This document shows, piece by piece, positions 1 to 8,739 of a DNA stretch of 64,000 nucleotides. The notes under the pieces were generated by a model, which saw only the letters and a program-made list of their open reading frames with translations, did no database searches and was not told where the DNA came from. The position numbers and the translations under genes are program-made. Within the stretch, counting starts at the first letter, position 1. Each line of letters begins with the position of its first letter. This DNA comes from Flavobacterium kayseriense (GTDB lineage Bacteria > Bacteroidota > Bacteroidia > Flavobacteriales > Flavobacteriaceae). The stretch covers positions 124,001 through 188,000 of the forward strand of contig NZ_JACRUI010000004.1 of assembly GCF_014305095.1 (NCBI RefSeq), in the 5' to 3' direction.

Positions 1-626
1 TCCAAATAAAAGTAAACTTCCATTCTACGATCGTGAACGTGTGCTGGCATAGTATTCCAAACGCTACCAGGTCTTAATTCTGTCATACCCATTTGCAATT
101 GACAAGTTTTTACTACACCACCAATAATCATTTGATTAACCGTTCGATGATTTGCTGTTTCCATTGTCCCTAATTCTAGTTTATTGGCTTCGGCCAAACT
201 CACTTTTTTCGAAGGATAACTAGTATGTGCTGGAGCTGAATTGATATAGTATTTTGCTGGATTTTTTGGATCAGTACTTTTAAAAAGTACTTCTTTATTT
301 CCACTTCCAATATATAAAGCATCTTTGAAATTCAATTCATAAGTAACTCCTTCAACAACAACAGAACCGCTTCCGCCAACATTTATGATCCCCATTTCTC
401 TTCTTTCTAAAAAATAAGATGCTTTTAATGGATCTATACTCTCTAAGACCAAGTCATTAATAGGAACAGCCGAACCTGCAACATAACGGTCGTAATGCGA
501 ATAAGTCAAACTGATCTCATTATTAACCATTAAATTATCAATTAAGAATTCGTCTCTTAATTGTTGTGTATCGTATTTTTTTACTGCTTCTGGACTAGAA
601 GCGTATCTTGAACTATATTTTGCCAT
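1..626 (-). CDS. kduI: 5-keto-4-deoxyuronate isomerase (KduI), C-terminal part cut by window edge
   Basis: Isomerises 5-dehydro-4-deoxy-D-glucuronate to 3-deoxy-D-glycero-2,5-hexodiulosonate, the step after unsaturated uronates are released from pectin or similar polymers; cytoplasmic. Reading the minus strand from the ATG at 626 gives MAKYSSRYASSPEAVKKYDT and an open frame to base 1. Seen in the sequence: the N-terminal pattern RYASSPEAVKKYDT..LRDEFLI typical of KduI, and near the cut end the cupin metal motif PAHVHDRRMEVYFY (His-x-His ... Glu). About 208 of the usual ~280 residues are present. The ATG lies 14 bases from the palindromic operator at 641-654. The neighbouring MFS transporter and esterase fit a uronate utilisation locus that probably continues to the left of the window. 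Confidence 0.93.
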   Translation of the reverse strand, partial: MAKYSSRYASSPEAVKKYDTQQLRDEFLIDNLMVNNEISLTYSHYDRYVAGSAVPINDLVLESIDPLKASYFLERREMGIINVGGSGSVVVEGVTYELNFKDALYIGSGNKEVLFKSTDPKNPAKYYINSAPAHTSYPSKKVSLAEANKLELGTMETANHRTVNQMIIGGVVKTCQLQMGMTELRPGSVWNTMPAHVHDRRMEVYFYL

Positions 627-640
627 AACTTAAATTTTAA

Positions 641-660
641 TGCAATCGATTACAAATGTA
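641..660 (-). promoter_or_regulatory. LacI-type operator overlapping the kduI promoter
   Basis: The palindrome TGCAATCGATTACA (641-654) overlaps the minus-strand -7 element TACATTTG (660-653, consensus TAnnTTTG). The exact reverse complement of the same 14-mer stands next to the promoter of the MFS transporter (2360-2373). A CG-centred palindrome of this form is typical of LacI/GalR-family repressors (family knowledge). Its position around the expected transcription start suggests repression released by a uronate intermediate (inference). The regulator gene is not in the window. Confidence 0.7.
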
Positions 661-798
661 TTAAATATATCAATAAACCTAAATGTTTATTCATTCGTTA
701 ATCCATTTTTCTATTTTAAAAATTGATTTTTGAGTTTTTGATTTTGTAAAAAAGAGATAGAGAACTAGTTCCTTATAATTCAAAATCTTATTAAAATA

Positions 799-2244
799 TT
801 ACATATCAGTAATTGGCGCGTATTTTGGGACTAAAGTTTTCATCACCGCCCAACCAATTAAGTAACAAACAGCGCAAATGGAGAATATAATAAAGTATCC
901 AGATTCAATACCTTCAAATCCCATGAAAGACATATTCGTTTCTTTACTGTAATCAAACAGCATCCCCGACCCCTTGTTGATAAAAGTTGAGCCAATACCA
1001 CCAGCTAATCCTCCAATACCGGTAATGGTGGCAATTGCTTTTTTAGGAAACATATCCCCAACGGTCGTGAATATATTAGCTGACCAAGCTTGATGAGCCG
1101 CACCGGCAATTCCAATAATAATTACAGGCAACCAATAACTAATATGCCCTAAAGGCTGCGCAATCATTGCCAATAATGGGAAAAACGCAAAAATCAACAT
1201 GGCTCTCATTCTCCCTTCATAGGGATTCATTCCTTTCTTTTCAACAAAATAAGTAGGTAACCAACCACCAATAATCGATAATAAAGTAATCATATATAAA
1301 ACAAACAATGGTAAAGCGGCTTGCGTAGAATCCATTCCATAAACCGAACTCAGATAAGCTGGCGTCCAGAATAAGAAAAACCACCATACACCATCCGTCA
1401 TAAATTTACCAAAAGCAAAAGCCCATGTTTGTTTGTATTGCAAGCATTGTTTTAATGTTACTTTTACTGCGGTTTCTGGCACATATCCTGCAATCTTACT
1501 ATCTGCAACTACATCTTGCTGAATATATGAGAGCTCATCTGCACTTACCTTAGGATGATTTTCTGGTTTGTCATACATAAAAATCCAAAAACCCATCCAT
1601 ATAAACCCCAAAGCACCAATAATAATGAATGCCATTTCCCAACCAAATGCTTTTGCGATAAACGGAATAGTTATAGGTGCAGCTAATGCACCAACAGTTG
1701 CGCCTGCATTAAATATACTAGTAGAAAAAGCACGATCTTTTTTAGGAAAATATTCAGCTGTAGTTTTTATGGCTGCTGGAAAATTTCCTGCTTCACCAAG
1801 AGCCAATACAAAACGAGCAAAAATAAATAGAGTAACACTTACCGATATAACCAAGCCAGTATCACTGACTGTTTTTAATGCATCTTTTGCGCCTTCAAAG
1901 CCCACAAACCAATTTCCTGTAATAATACCTGAAGTGGCAATACCACAAAAAGCATGTAGGCAAGCTCCGACAGACCAAACACCTATTGCCCAAAGAAATC
2001 CTTTTTTAGTATCTAAAACATCAACTAACCTACCTGCAAACAACAACGAAACAGCATAAAAAATAGAGAACAAGGCTGTAATATTACCATAATCATTGTT
2101 AGTCCAATGAAATTCTGGTGCAATGAAATCATTCCACGTTAATGAAAGTACTTGTCTGTCTAAATAGTTAATTGTAGTTGCAAAAAAAAGCAAACTACAG
2201 ATGGCCCATCGATAGTTCCCAATTGATTTAGTTTTATTTGTCAT
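799..2244 (-). CDS. MFS transporter, hexuronate (ExuT-like) anion:cation symporter family
   Basis: Inner-membrane permease of 481 residues with about 12 hydrophobic segments. The N-terminus carries the NYLDRQ motif typical of the anion:cation symporter family that includes ExuT, and the text FARFVLALGEAGNFPAAIKT is the strongly conserved segment of that family after TM4. The length is normal; the insert around residues 100-135 (between the third and fourth helices) is longer than in enteric ExuT. It probably imports galacturonate, glucuronate or their unsaturated monomers, in line with kduI downstream on the same strand and with the operator shared by both genes. There is a 172-base gap between this stop and the kduI ATG, and each gene has its own promoter-operator, so they look like separate transcripts of one regulon. 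Substrate assignment is inference. Confidence 0.85.
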   Translation of the reverse strand: MTNKTKSIGNYRWAICSLLFFATTINYLDRQVLSLTWNDFIAPEFHWTNNDYGNITALFSIFYAVSLLFAGRLVDVLDTKKGFLWAIGVWSVGACLHAFCGIATSGIITGNWFVGFEGAKDALKTVSDTGLVISVSVTLFIFARFVLALGEAGNFPAAIKTTAEYFPKKDRAFSTSIFNAGATVGALAAPITIPFIAKAFGWEMAFIIIGALGFIWMGFWIFMYDKPENHPKVSADELSYIQQDVVADSKIAGYVPETAVKVTLKQCLQYKQTWAFAFGKFMTDGVWWFFLFWTPAYLSSVYGMDSTQAALPLFVLYMITLLSIIGGWLPTYFVEKKGMNPYEGRMRAMLIFAFFPLLAMIAQPLGHISYWLPVIIIGIAGAAHQAWSANIFTTVGDMFPKKAIATITGIGGLAGGIGSTFINKGSGMLFDYSKETNMSFMGFEGIESGYFIIFSICAVCYLIGWAVMKTLVPKYAPITDM

Positions 2245-2359
2245 AATTAAAAATTATATGAGTATGAATTGGCTTCGTTGTAAAAAGCGTGGTACTTTCT
2301 AAATTTATTACAATTTGAAAGTATCAGATTAAAAATGATTTCACTTATTTAATTAAAAA

Positions 2360-2403
2360 TGTAATCGATTGCACAAATATAACTTTTATAAATTATACTG
2401 CAA
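2360..2403 (-). promoter_or_regulatory. Bacteroidota promoter with LacI-type operator for the MFS transporter
   Basis: On the minus strand TTG (2403-2401), a 19-base spacer and TATATTTG (2381-2374) match the Bacteroidota consensus TTG-N19-TAnnTTTG exactly. Immediately downstream lies TGCAATCGATTACA (2373-2360), the same 14-mer as at kduI, which would cover the transcription start. The leader to the transporter ATG is about 120 bases. The remaining part of 2245-2562 holds nothing else I can name; a promoter for the divergent esterase at 2563 should be here but is not clear. Confidence 0.75.
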
Positions 2404-2562
2404 CTTTTTTTTTAAAATAATTAAATTAGCAGAATAAAAAACATTACCGATATAAAAAGTTTGATTAAACTGATAATATATTAAAAAATTAACTTTCGCA
2501 TTTAAAAATACATTTAGCGATCCCTATCGCAATAATTCAAATCAAACTAAAAACAATTGAAA

Positions 2563-3504
2563 ATGTCAAAAATCATAAAAAAACAAATCATTGTAATTTA
2601 TAGTATCATAAGCATATTATCATTAAACAATGCTGTATCACAACAGTCCACTTTTCCAATTTGGCCTAATGGAATACCTGGAGAATTAAAAGATTTAAGT
2701 TACATCGAAAACCAAGAATTATTTAATAATACCGTCGAGGGAGTAAGTTTTGTAATTAAACCAACACTATCAGTTTACCTTCCTAAAGACCTAAAAGCAA
2801 ATGGAACTGCAGTTATTATCTTACCAGGTGGAGGTTATTCGCATCTATCAATGAATAAAGAAGGTGTCAAAATTGCAGAATGGTTAAATTCACTTGGCAT
2901 AACTGCTTTTTTACTAAAATATCGTTTACCGAACGACAAAATCATGAAAGATAAAGCGATTGGACCTTTGCAAGATGCCCAACAAGCTATGCGTTACATC
3001 AGAAAAAATTCAACAAACTGGAACATTAACCCTGATAAAATTGGTATCATTGGATTTTCTGCTGGAGGACATTTGGGAGCTACTTTATCTACACAATATG
3101 ATAAAAAAGTGACTTCTGAAATTGATACCACTAGTGCTAGACCAAATTTTGCTATCCTAATATATCCAGTAATTTCGATGCAAAAAAATATTTCACATTC
3201 TGGCTCGAAAACAGCATTGCTTGGAAAAAGACCAAATAAAGAGCTTGTAAACAATTATTCATCTGAAAAAAAAGTGAACCGTCTCACTCCACCAACCTTT
3301 CTTGTACATGCAACTGATGATAAATCAGTATCTTTTAAAAATAGTTTGATCTATTACAATACATTACAAAAACATTCGGTTCCAGTCGAATTACATCTTT
3401 ATGAAAAGGGAGGACATGGATTTGGAATAAAACCAAAAGATATAGATTTAAATTGGACTACAGATTGCAAAAACTGGTTAAAAAACCATGAGTTTATATT
3501 GTAA
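2563..3504 (+). CDS. Secreted alpha/beta hydrolase, acetylxylan/pectin acetylesterase-like (BD-FAE type)
   Basis: A 313-residue esterase with an N-terminal hydrophobic leader (about residues 8-26) ending near SQQS, so exported. The mature protein opens with FPIWPNGIPGE, the hallmark of the Bacteroidota acetylesterase-like family often placed in pectin and xylan loci. Visible: oxyanion motif LPGGGYSHLS (88-96), nucleophile elbow GFSAGG with Ser166, acid Asp252 or Asp253 in HATDDKSV, catalytic His285 in KGGHGF. The family removes acetyl groups from plant polysaccharides; this fits the kduI/uronate neighbours. I chose the ATG at 2563; an in-frame TTG at 2557 would add two residues. It is transcribed divergently from the transporter and ends before a strong terminator. 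The exact substrate cannot be read from sequence. Confidence 0.8.
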   Translation: MSKIIKKQIIVIYSIISILSLNNAVSQQSTFPIWPNGIPGELKDLSYIENQELFNNTVEGVSFVIKPTLSVYLPKDLKANGTAVIILPGGGYSHLSMNKEGVKIAEWLNSLGITAFLLKYRLPNDKIMKDKAIGPLQDAQQAMRYIRKNSTNWNINPDKIGIIGFSAGGHLGATLSTQYDKKVTSEIDTTSARPNFAILIYPVISMQKNISHSGSKTALLGKRPNKELVNNYSSEKKVNRLTPPTFLVHATDDKSVSFKNSLIYYNTLQKHSVPVELHLYEKGGHGFGIKPKDIDLNWTTDCKNWLKNHEFIL

Positions 3505-3593
3505 TTCAAGCCTTTTGATAAAAATTAATTTTACTTAGTCAAAAGCCCTAAAAAAGAAAGAAGGTGTTCGATTCTAGTCTCATTCACTCCACA

Positions 3594-3638
3594 AAAACCC
3601 TTGTAAACCTTTTTTGTTTACAAGGGTTTTGTTTTTTT
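3594..3638 (+). terminator. Intrinsic terminator after the esterase
   Basis: Perfect 15-bp stem (3594-3608 pairing with 3616-3630, arm AAAACCCTTGTAAAC) with a 7-base loop followed by G and seven T (3632-3638). It closes the esterase transcript. The rest of the gap up to 3775 shows no gene. Confidence 0.88.
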
Positions 3639-3775
3639 AGGCGCCAACTTAAGGTAGTAATTTATACTTTTTTTTGCTGAATTTAGAAAGGGATATTTAG
3701 CAAATTTTTAGAATATCATGATATACTGTTAAAGTAAAAACAAACTTAGACCTACTGTTTATTTCAAAATAGCTT

Positions 3776-4273
3776 TTAAAAAGGCATGTCGTTTTTATCA
3801 ATTTCTACTTGAATCTTTCTTCTTACTCCTTCTTCTTGGCATTTAAATTTTGAGCATTCATAAATATCATGTACAATACCCTCCTCAACTTCAATAATTA
3901 AGTCAAAATAGTTACTTGAATTATTCCCTACAAATGAATAGCCGCTGCACTTGAAATTACATTCTTGTGAATTGCAAAACCCTATGTACTTGTTTAAAAA
4001 AGTATCACCTGCGGTAAGAAACACATCCATTGCATTATCCAGTTTCCTGATGAATTTTTTCTTTTCAAAATTCTGATATGTACGATTATCTGCTAAAATA
4101 GAATTCACCATATCAATATCTAACTTTTGTAAAAAATACAAAATAGCATCAGCTTGTGTTTTTAGTTTTACTGTCTCTTCAGCTATTATAATATACTTTT
4201 TGCTTTTGGTAAAATACTTTACATCCCCAAGTTGAGCGAGCTCTTTCAATAATTTTAGTTTATGTGGATCCAT
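3776..4273 (-). CDS. Hypothetical protein, 165 aa
   Basis: I do not recognise this family. The 165 residues have no signal peptide or membrane segment and look cytoplasmic. The first ~95 residues are Lys-rich and likely helical (MDPHKLKLLKELAQLG...), the C-terminal half carries five Cys (CNSQECNFKCSG and YECSKFKC) in pairs that could bind a metal, and an acidic stretch IIEVEEGIVHDIYEC. It lies 216 bases downstream of the export ATPase on the same strand, so a distant member of that operon is possible but unproven. The frame has normal Flavobacterium-like codon use and no competing overlap, which supports a real gene. Confidence 0.6.
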   Translation of the reverse strand: MDPHKLKLLKELAQLGDVKYFTKSKKYIIIAEETVKLKTQADAILYFLQKLDIDMVNSILADNRTYQNFEKKKFIRKLDNAMDVFLTAGDTFLNKYIGFCNSQECNFKCSGYSFVGNNSSNYFDLIIEVEEGIVHDIYECSKFKCQEEGVRRKIQVEIDKNDMPF

Positions 4274-4489
4274 TTATATAATTTTTAAAATAATATTAAT
4301 TAGCATAGGAACCATTTCATAGTAAAAAAGCACCTGAACTTGACATTATGAGCACAAAGCTTCCTTATAATATAATAAACTTCCTCCCCGTATTTGAGTA
4401 GTCAAATCTATCAAGTAAGCCACATCAAAAATATAGATTGTCAAATTTTTTATAATTATAAGGAAAACCCAATATTTAGATCTGATTCT

Positions 4490-5167
4490 TCAAGAAACGA
4501 TCTTACCATCCTCCATAGTGATAATTCTATCCGTTTTTTGTGCAAAATCGGGGTCATGCGTAACGATAAGAATGGTTTGGTTATAATCTGTAGCTAATTT
4601 TTTGAAGATATCAAATACAATATCTCCACTTTTACGATCCAAATTCCCAGTAGGTTCATCGCCCATGATGATCAAAGGATCGTTTATTAAAGCACGGGCA
4701 ATAGCAACCCGCTGCTTTTCGCCTCCACTCAATTGATTGGGCATTTTTAAAGCATGCTGCTCAATTTCTAAGGTTCTTAAGTGCTTCATCGCTTTTTGCT
4801 CTAATTCTTGTTTTGAATATTTTCCCAATTTAAGTCCCGGAAGCATAACATTGTTGAGCACATTGTATTCAGGTAATAGGTAATGAAATTGAAATACAAA
4901 TCCGATTTTCTCATTTCTGATTTTAGCCAAATTTCTATCCGATTGTCCCGTAATTAGTTCATCATGAATAAATAACTGTCCCTCATAATCCGTATCCATT
5001 GTGGATAATAAATACAACAAAGTCGATTTACCGCAACCCGATTTTCCTACAATAGAAACAAATTCACCATAATTAATTTTTAAATTAACATCTTTGATGA
5101 CTTGAAATTTCGTCGGATTATAAAAATATTTCACTAAGCTCCTAGTTTCTAATGCGGTGTTTTTCAT
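4490..5167 (-). CDS. ABC transporter ATPase, MacB/LolD type
   Basis: A 225-residue nucleotide-binding subunit. Walker A GKSGCGKST (41-49), Q-loop Gln93, signature LSGGEKQ (146-152), Walker B IIMGDE (166-171) with the D-loop NLD, and switch His204 are all intact. The N-x-x-DR and ELI-insert layout is that of the LolD/MacB/FtsE class, which energises FtsX-type permeases rather than pores. I start at the ATG at 5167, two bases after the permease stop; an upstream in-frame ATG at 5200 would overlap the permease by 32 bases and add 11 residues. Translational coupling with the permease is likely. With the adaptor and permease it forms a MacAB-like efflux or lipoprotein-type export system, with no TolC-like channel in the window. 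Confidence 0.92.
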   Translation of the reverse strand: MKNTALETRSLVKYFYNPTKFQVIKDVNLKINYGEFVSIVGKSGCGKSTLLYLLSTMDTDYEGQLFIHDELITGQSDRNLAKIRNEKIGFVFQFHYLLPEYNVLNNVMLPGLKLGKYSKQELEQKAMKHLRTLEIEQHALKMPNQLSGGEKQRVAIARALINDPLIIMGDEPTGNLDRKSGDIVFDIFKKLATDYNQTILIVTHDPDFAQKTDRIITMEDGKIVS

Positions 5168-5168
5168 C

Positions 5169-6425
5169 TTATTTTCCTCTAATAATTTCAACGGGATCAA
5201 CCTTGCTTGCTTTTATCGCCGGAAACAAACCAGAGATGATTGTTGTAGACAGTGCAAACACAATTCCGATACCATAATAACTACTATTATAATCAATGGG
5301 ATAGGTGGTCACAGAAGGCACAGAAGTCGTCGTGAATGGAATTACATCAATAATACTCGAAAATATATAACCGAAAATTAATCCACAGATACCTCCTGCA
5401 ACACCAATTATGACAGATAAGGATATAAAAATCCATTTTACATCGCTACCAGAAAATCCTGTGGCTTTGAGAATTGCAATACTATCCATCTTTTCATAAA
5501 TCATCATATTCAAAATATTATAAATCCCAAAACCAGCTACAATCAACAAGACGATTCCTACTGCATAAGAAATAATGCTTCGAACGGTACTTCCGGTTTC
5601 AAATTGCACATTTGCAGCCAAGTAATCCGTTGTATCTAAGTTGAACGTGCTATGGAATTCTTTGGCCATCGCCACAGCTTCTTCTTTGTTATAAAGGTTC
5701 ACCTGAATATCTGTAATATAATTTTTAGGTTGCCCCAATAATGTTTGAGCGGTCGTCAATGCCGTATAACTCGACATATTATCTATATCGGCAATGCCAG
5801 TTTCTGAAATACCTACTATTTTTAAAGAGGCTAAATTCCCATTTGAAGTAGATACTTTTATGATATCTCCTTTTGAAAGTAACATCTTATCCGACAATCC
5901 TTTTCCAATAATAATACTGTTATTCTGATTCAAATCTGATAATTTACCTTCTTTTATATAATCACTAATTTTAAAAAGAGTGTTCTCTGCAACCACATCG
6001 ATTCCGTTCACAAAGCCGGAAATCTCAATTGTCCCAGAATTAAATAAAACAGAGGCCGTTACCTTTGGTGCAACATCAATTACACGTTTGTCTTGCTTCA
6101 AAGTACTAATAATCGACATGCTGTTGTAGATCGATCTACCTCTATCTTTTGGTTTGATCGAATGAATGAAAACGGTATTTTTTTTATAATCCTTCGATAA
6201 TGACAGAGGTTGATTTTCCGATGGTTTTACTTCATTAAACATTCGGATATGCGGCGTTCTATTTAGCATTAGCCCATCGAGCAAATCATTTAAACCGCTC
6301 ATAAAACTAACCAAAGAGATAAACATAGCGATACTAAAAGTAACTCCCACGGCAGCAACAATAGTTTGTTTCAGTCTGGCTCTTAGCAAGTGAAAAGCGA
6401 TATTTAAAATCAGTTTGTAATTCAC
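5169..6425 (-). CDS. FtsX-family ABC permease (MacB/LolC-E-like)
   Basis: A 418-residue permease: one N-terminal membrane helix (about 22-45), a large periplasmic domain (about 46-280, MacB-PCD type) and three C-terminal helices (about 283-305, 330-358, 380-405) followed by FPAIKASKVDPVEIIRGK, the conserved FtsX-family ending P-A-x-x-A-x-x-x-x-P-x-E-x-I-R. This layout is that of mechanotransmission permeases that push substrates through a periplasmic adaptor, not classical channels. Its start overlaps the adaptor stop by four bases (ATGA, 6422-6425) and its stop is followed at once by the ATPase, so the three genes form one operon. Substrate unknown: a small molecule, peptide or lipoprotein is possible. 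Confidence 0.9.
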   Translation of the reverse strand: MNYKLILNIAFHLLRARLKQTIVAAVGVTFSIAMFISLVSFMSGLNDLLDGLMLNRTPHIRMFNEVKPSENQPLSLSKDYKKNTVFIHSIKPKDRGRSIYNSMSIISTLKQDKRVIDVAPKVTASVLFNSGTIEISGFVNGIDVVAENTLFKISDYIKEGKLSDLNQNNSIIIGKGLSDKMLLSKGDIIKVSTSNGNLASLKIVGISETGIADIDNMSSYTALTTAQTLLGQPKNYITDIQVNLYNKEEAVAMAKEFHSTFNLDTTDYLAANVQFETGSTVRSIISYAVGIVLLIVAGFGIYNILNMMIYEKMDSIAILKATGFSGSDVKWIFISLSVIIGVAGGICGLIFGYIFSSIIDVIPFTTTSVPSVTTYPIDYNSSYYGIGIVFALSTTIISGLFPAIKASKVDPVEIIRGK

Positions 6426-7513
6426 TGTTTTGGAATGTAAATCGTTTCTTCTTTTTTTAATCCTTCTACTATCTCTACCTTTTCGTAATCACTCAAGCCA
6501 ATTTTTACTTTTCTTTTTTCATCTTCATTTACGAGTACATATTGATTATCTATCAAATAACTTCTCGGAATAGTGATGGCGTTCTTCTTGGTTTTGATAA
6601 TAATATTGGCTTCGGCCGTTAGGTTAGGATATAGTTTTTGAGGTGGTTGTACAAAGTGCGCTTCGATTTTAAAAGTACGAGAACGCTCGTCCATGATGGG
6701 ATAAATTTTATCTACTGTAGCGTCAAAAGTTTGTCCTTTGTAACTATCCATCGTTACCACCACTCTTTGACCAATAGCCACTCGAACCATATCGTTTTCG
6801 TCTACTTCTAATTCCAATAAAAACGAATCTGATTTACCTATTATGGCAAGCGGAGTCTGATTAGTTACCAAGCTCCCTTCCTTGACTAAGACATCAAATA
6901 AACGTCCTGTAAAAGCACTTTTTATATTGTAATCACTTTGCGATTTTTGCGAGTATTTCAGTCTATTACTATTTCGGTTTTGATCATTTTTTAATTGCGA
7001 TCTGAGTTGCGACAATTGTTTTGTAGTACTTTCATAATTAAGTTTTGAACTTTTATACGTCAGTTCGATTCTTTCAAAATCAACCTCAGAAATACCTTCC
7101 AGAGCTCTTACTTTTTTATTCCTATTCAAAAGCGACTCGTCAAGAGTTAGTTTGTCCTTTGCAGCCTGAACTTTAATTTCCATTTCAGCAATGCGATCTT
7201 GAATATAACGACTGTTTTCTGCACTCAATTGGAAAGTTAATTGCGCATTTTGAGTATCAAGGTCGGCTTTTTTGCTTTCTATTTCGAATAATAACTGCCC
7301 TTGACTAATAGATTCTCCAGCGGTTACTTTTATAGTTTGCAAAATACCGTTTACAGTAGAAAAAACAGTGTATTGATCATCAGCCTTAATTACTCCCGAG
7401 GCATAGACACTTTCGGTCACATCACTAACAGTGGGATGTATTCCTTCTACTTTTTTCGAACAAGAAAGCATTAAAAATAAAATGGTGAAATAATAGTAAT
7501 ATTTGAATTTCAT
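6422..7513 (-). CDS. Periplasmic adaptor lipoprotein (MacA/HlyD/RND-MFP family)
   Basis: A 363-residue adaptor with a lipoprotein leader MKFKYYYYFTILFLMLSC and lipidation Cys18. Then a half lipoyl domain (about 45-75), a long alpha-helical hairpin (about 80-185, rich in Lys, Glu, Gln and Leu), the second lipoyl half (about 195-225), a beta-barrel (about 230-310, VAIGQRVVVTMDSYKGQ) and a membrane-proximal end. This is the normal order and length for MacA-type adaptors. First gene of the operon; the ATGA overlap with the permease indicates coupling. In Bacteroidota such three-gene sets export peptides or drugs; which one here is unknown. The adaptor would need an outer-membrane TolC-like protein encoded elsewhere. 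Confidence 0.9.
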   Translation of the reverse strand: MKFKYYYYFTILFLMLSCSKKVEGIHPTVSDVTESVYASGVIKADDQYTVFSTVNGILQTIKVTAGESISQGQLLFEIESKKADLDTQNAQLTFQLSAENSRYIQDRIAEMEIKVQAAKDKLTLDESLLNRNKKVRALEGISEVDFERIELTYKSSKLNYESTTKQLSQLRSQLKNDQNRNSNRLKYSQKSQSDYNIKSAFTGRLFDVLVKEGSLVTNQTPLAIIGKSDSFLLELEVDENDMVRVAIGQRVVVTMDSYKGQTFDATVDKIYPIMDERSRTFKIEAHFVQPPQKLYPNLTAEANIIIKTKKNAITIPRSYLIDNQYVLVNEDEKRKVKIGLSDYEKVEIVEGLKKEETIYIPKQ

Positions 7514-8739
7514 TTAACTATCTATTTAATAATATCAGTGAAGAATAATACTTTAAATTTACCGCTTTTTTATGTTTCAAGAAATCTTTACCTGATTTAT
7601 ATTTTTAAGAAATTTAAACTGCAGCTCAACGACATCTAAAAATAACCTAATCGAATACACGAAAATTATGATTTCTATTTCTTGTCAATCTAATTTTATA
7701 CCACAGTACAAAACAATTTCACTTTAACAGTGTTCTACATGAGTTCCTGCATCCTTATCTATAAAGCGCGTGACGAGTTCGCTCAATTTGATATTGAAGG
7801 TTTCGTCTTTCCAAACGGCGAGTTAACACAACATGTAACTAGGACCATAATCACAAATAGCCAGTACGGAAAATCATTAGAGAAGAATCCACTACTAGTT
7901 CGAAATATAAATAATCATTTAGTGAGATTCCTTTAGCTATATTTTAAGACAACATACCTGTTTAGTTTGTGTACATTCTTTTGATCATAATTTAAAGTAA
8001 AATCATTGGTTTTTCTATGTAGTAAAAACGAACATCAGTTTGATTTTGTCTGTACTGTTGCAATTGCCAGAACTTCTGACAAAGAAATCGTATCGATTGT
8101 TTACTATTTCACTGTCTTATTTATGTTCCACTTTTAATGTTACTTCACAATTTAGAGTCTATGGTAAATAAAAAATGATAGCTAACAAAACTAATCACCA
8201 ATTTCAAAATGTAGCTTATTGTAAAAATTAAAGTAGAAGTATTTCATTTTTAGACTTCATTACGCAGTACACCCTCAAAGACAATAGTCCATTTTGTCAT
8301 GAAATGTTTTTTTTTTTTAAAATTACTTTACATTCAACTGTTATGATAAAAAACAATTCACTAATCAGTAATCGATTACAAAGTAACAATTAGACTATTT
8401 TGCCAACTTTATATATTTAGTAGCTTTATCTTGAAAAATAATTCACAACAGGTTGTTTACGATCAAATTAGAAAAAAAATACTATTATTTTGTACAATAG
8501 TATTAAAGTATTATTTTAGGAGAGAAAGAAATTTGTACTTTTTTAAAAATAAAATTTCTATTTTAAAGTCATTATTTTAAATTTTACCTGTATACTTCTA
8601 GATTTTTTAAAATAAGACAGCATTGATAAACCTTTAAATTCGTGACGACAATGTTACTAATTAATTGTTTAATTGCAATATTTAAGTTAATCAGAGTAAT
8701 AAGAAGCCCCAAAGAAATCAATAAATACTTTTTTTTTGC
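7514..8739. other. Long AT-rich intergenic region (1.2 kb)
   Basis: Divergent gap between the export operon and the giant kinase. An open frame of 68 codons at 7730-7936 shows no recognisable motif, signal or membrane segment and I do not count it as a gene. The only structured element I see is the perfect palindrome GTAATCGATTAC at 8368-8379. The last 300 bases are very AT-rich and may hold the kinase promoter, but no clear TTG-N19-TAnnTTTG pair was found. Confidence 0.6.
8368..8379. promoter_or_regulatory. Palindrome related to the kduI/transporter operator
   Basis: GTAATCGATTAC is a perfect 12-bp palindrome sharing the core TAATCGATTA-like symmetry with the operators at 641-654 and 2360-2373. 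It lies 360 bases before the kinase start and is not next to a recognisable -7 element, so its function is doubtful; in AT-rich DNA such a site can arise by chance. Confidence 0.3.

Noticed and set aside
1568..2059. Long plus-strand frame (163 codons)
   Set aside because: Lies wholly antisense to the MFS transporter, whose reading frame has clear family motifs; composition like a shadow frame.
4394..4597. Open frame of 67 codons (plus strand)
   Set aside because: Overlaps the end of the ABC ATPase on the opposite strand and shows no own features.
7730..7936. Open frame of 68 codons (plus strand) in the long intergenic region
   Set aside because: No recognisable motif, signal, membrane segment or neighbour; normal chance length in a region without genes.
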